From positions 1 through 60,853 of the forward strand of contig CACWVT010000015.1 of the NCBI GenBank assembly GCA_902764345.1: a stretch of DNA of 60,853 nt, written 5' to 3'. The DNA is from an uncultured Ruminobacter sp. GTDB lineage: Bacteria; Pseudomonadota; Gammaproteobacteria; Enterobacterales; Succinivibrionaceae. This document shows positions 59,895 to 60,853 of the stretch, piece by piece (position 1 is the first letter of the stretch; every line of letters begins with the position of its first letter). Position numbers and translations under genes: made by a program. Below the pieces are notes generated by a model. That model had not been told where the DNA came from and did no database searches. It saw nothing but the letters and a program-made list of their open reading frames with translations.

Positions 59895-59933
59895 ACGGGG
59901 AGTGTCCGGTAAGCGGCTCTCCGTTATTTTTTA
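59895..59933 (+). terminator. Intrinsic terminator of yebG
   Basis: ACGGGGAG (59895-59902) pairs with CTCTCCGT (59917-59924, one G-T pair), then TATTTTTT. Confidence 0.7.
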
Positions 59934-60256
59934 TTTCTCGCTTCGTCTGCACTAATTATTATCCAGAGACACCAGGCCCCCAGGGCACTGGTGAGAGCGG
60001 TGAACAGACTGAAGTCCAGATGCTTGTACAGGCTGTAAATCCATGAGCCGAACGAAAAAGCAATCAGAAACAGAATGAACATTTTCAGTTCATTCAGAAA
60101 CACCATGGCAAGAAGCATCTTCTTTACCAGTTCGATTCTCGGCATGGAAAAGTTTTTGGTCAGTCGTCCGAGCTGTGTTTTAACGTAGCCGTAATTCCAT
60201 CTGTATATCGGAAGGAATTTTTCTCCGTCGTGTTCGTCAAGGAGATCTGCGGCATT
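59924..60256 (-). pseudogene. Membrane-protein gene truncated at its 5' side by a tnpB element
   Basis: From the element's edge the frame stays open for 110 residues: RNAADLLDEHDGEKFLPIYR, then NYGYVKTQLGRLTKNFS, then two hydrophobic segments and a stop. In frame just inside the element is TAG (60260-60262). So the host gene has lost its 5' part, and a 73-residue product from the ATG at 60145 could at most be made. The family is not recognised. It is convergent with yebG. Confidence 0.7.
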
Positions 60257-60355
60257 CCGCTATTTTGGATCTATAAAAACCTATAAAATAAATTTTTTAC
60301 CAAATTAAGCCTTCATCGCCAGATTTTCCAGCTGATTCTTATTTAAGTCAGCCAG
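60257..60355 (-). mobile_element. Right end of a tnpB-type insertion element, right copy
   Basis: Reverse complement of positions 1-99 with a single mismatch. It contains the tnpB stop (60305-60307) and the 48-bp right end TTTGGTAAAAAATTTATTTT onward to AAAATAGCGG. The host flank starts at 60256. Confidence 0.8.
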
Positions 60356-60853
60356 TATTGATCTCAGCTCCGGACTCCTAACGGCGTTAGCTACACCGCT
60401 TTTTTTAATCAAATTTAACAGATTTATTGAAGCCTGTTCATCTCTGTCAATTTCATTTCCGCAGCTGTCACATCTGTAAATTCGGTCTGAAAGTTTTAAT
60501 TCTTTCTTTACCGCCCCGCATTTACAGCACGTCTTTGAGCTCGGATAAAATCTGTCTGCCTCAATACGAAGCTTACATCTGCCAGAGAACGTGCAAGTCT
60601 GTGATTGGACATCATTCCTGTCACACTCAAATTCTCCAAAGCAACATACCTGTAGTTTCTCGCAATAACTGATGCCGCTTTGTTAATAAAGTCTTTCCTT
60701 AAATGACTTATCTTTGTATGAAGTTTTTTTATCTTCCTTAAAAGTCTCATGTAGCTTTTTGAAAACTTCGTCTGATCATCCTTGGTTTTCGGATGCTGCT
60801 TTCTTGATAGTTTTCTCTGTAAAGCCTTTATTTTATTTATATTCTTTTTTAAC
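60305..60853 (-). pseudogene. tnpB: TnpB (IS200/IS605-type) gene, frameshifted and cut by the window edge
   Basis: Minus-strand reading from the window edge gives ALQRKLSRKQHPKTKDDQTKF, KLHTKISHLRKDFINKAA, the RuvC-II strand YVALENLSVTGM (Glu) and NHRLARSLADVS. The frame then breaks near 60565. In another frame it resumes CKLRIEADRFYPSSKTCCKC, CDSCGNEIDRDEQASINLL (zinc finger and RuvC-III Asp) to the tail NQLENLAMKA. A small deletion of about 30 bases, not a multiple of three, explains the break. The N-terminal part lies outside the window. Confidence 0.85.

Overview
The window reads as a chromosome segment of a gammaproteobacterium. Housekeeping genes are of gammaproteobacterial type (rapZ, dsbB, nhaB, metE, umuD-like, yebG-like, ybjQ-like). 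Together with an AspT-family dicarboxylate/amino-acid antiporter, a secreted GH13 protein and Fe superoxide dismutase, they suggest an anaerobic, carbohydrate-using, succinate-forming lineage such as Succinivibrionaceae. The class is well supported; the family is an inference.

Layout. Both ends of the window carry nearly identical right ends of a tnpB (IS200/IS605-type) element in opposite orientation. The left copy ends 26 bp before rapZ; the right copy is frameshifted and truncates a membrane-protein gene. From 0.1 to 13 kb come rapZ, serS, metG, sodB, dsbB, a TM2 protein, a DUF1266-like protein, an exbB-exbD-tonB operon and nhaB. From 13 to 22 kb come the AspT-type antiporter, uncharacterised membrane and zinc-ribbon proteins, a small gene behind a Fur-box-like site, and metE.

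From 22.4 to 37.2 kb lies an AT-rich defence island. Eight same-strand genes with overlaps or gaps of at most 21 bp encode a C5 DNA methyltransferase, a nuclease with a FokI-like C-terminus, a MORC/MutL-type GHKL ATPase, a Z1 helicase-like ATPase, a DUF4420 PD-(D/E)XK protein, an AIPR protein, a nuclease-DUF2075 helicase and a final PD-(D/E)XK-like protein. The core (methyltransferase, GHKL ATPase, Z1, DUF4420, AIPR) matches a class predicted computationally by Iyer, Abhiman and Aravind (2008). The added FokI-like nuclease, nuclease-helicase and last nuclease make this version worth study. The right flank is a graveyard: a long hairpin, two sets of ~23-bp repeats resembling IS21-family ends, and a decayed helicase fragment.

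From 37 to 61 kb come a zinc-ribbon membrane protein, a secreted protein, a 1399-residue TolA-like/Sel1 protein, a secreted GH13 protein whose general acid/base position is Gln, a PfkB sugar kinase and a lipoprotein HAD phosphatase. These are followed by a TPP-riboswitch-controlled thiamine operon (thiC, fused thiD-thiE, thiS, thiG, thiH; no thiF), a zinc-ribbon membrane protein, a UmuD-like protein without umuC, an Fsr-like MFS exporter, a ybjQ-like gene and a yebG-like gene. Most convergent or operon-end positions carry clear intrinsic terminators.
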